From NCBI GenBank assembly GCA_021372185.1, contig JAJFUY010000322.1:1-14939 (forward strand): 14,939 bases of DNA. Reading direction: 5' to 3'. The notes beneath the pieces are model-generated. The model ran no database searches and was not told where the DNA came from. It saw only the letters and a list, made by a program, of their open reading frames with translations. Source of the DNA: Chlamydiales bacterium. Lineage in GTDB: Bacteria > Chlamydiota > Chlamydiia > Chlamydiales > FEN-1388. A program made the position numbers and the translations under genes. Each line of letters begins with the position of its first letter. The stretch's first letter is position 1. Positions 14,926-14,939 of this stretch are shown piece after piece.

Positions 14926-14939
14926 TGTTTTAGAGCCCT
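14926..14939 (+). repeat. Start of another structured repeat unit, cut by the window end
   Basis: The final bases (TGTTTTAGAGCCC, 14926-14938) match the conserved opening of the repeat family. They sit on the plus strand, downstream of metG in its direction of transcription, as with the other copies. The rest of the unit lies outside the window. Confidence 0.6.

Overview
The window is a moderately AT-rich bacterial chromosome segment with standard-code genes packed into operons. Housekeeping genes (yicC-gmk-rpoZ, metG, clpB, an ABC-F ATPase) are interleaved with secreted or membrane proteins of no recognised function. The style of the exported proteins, an AAA_28-like P-loop protein with a signal peptide, a secreted transglutaminase-like/TPR protein and a MetRS with a non-standard KMSKS motif suggest a host-associated lineage of the Candidatus Dependentiae (TM6) or Chlamydiae kind. 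The presence of rpoZ and yicC favours Dependentiae over classical Chlamydiae. This is inference from gene content, not a phylogenetic result.

Layout. A repeat unit lies at 29-142. A leftward gene run then reads (in transcription order) 6759 to 143: a two-repeat secreted protein, its one-repeat paralogue, clpB, a FAD-dependent oxidoreductase and an ABC-F ATPase, with gaps of 0 to 57 bases. Just upstream, also leftward, is a P-loop kinase-like protein with a signal peptide (6807-7523). It is divergent from a rightward protein of a nucleotidyltransferase-like family whose catalytic motif is degenerate (7573-8127). Between 8128 and 8459, where two genes converge, lies a 220-base palindromic element built of two repeat units head to head. 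Leftward from 10196 run a secreted transglutaminase-like/TPR protein and a small winged-helix-like protein. Divergent from them, a compact rightward operon runs from 10283 to 14821: yicC, gmk, rpoZ, an unrecognised one-span membrane protein, and metG. The window ends inside another repeat copy.

How the parts work together. The rightward operon combines RNA turnover (YicC), GTP/GMP supply (Gmk), transcription (omega) and translation (MetRS). The leftward operon combines protein disaggregation (ClpB) with ribosome-associated ABC-F function and exported proteins, so clpB is apparently not under a stand-alone heat-shock promoter.

The strongest non-gene signals are two. First, a roughly 110-base structured repeat family always follows gene 3' ends in the same orientation relative to transcription, and its hairpin stems change by compensatory substitutions. 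Second, two divergent promoter regions share the palindromic -10 core AGTATACTGTA, one of them with exact dyad symmetry of its -35 and -10 boxes.
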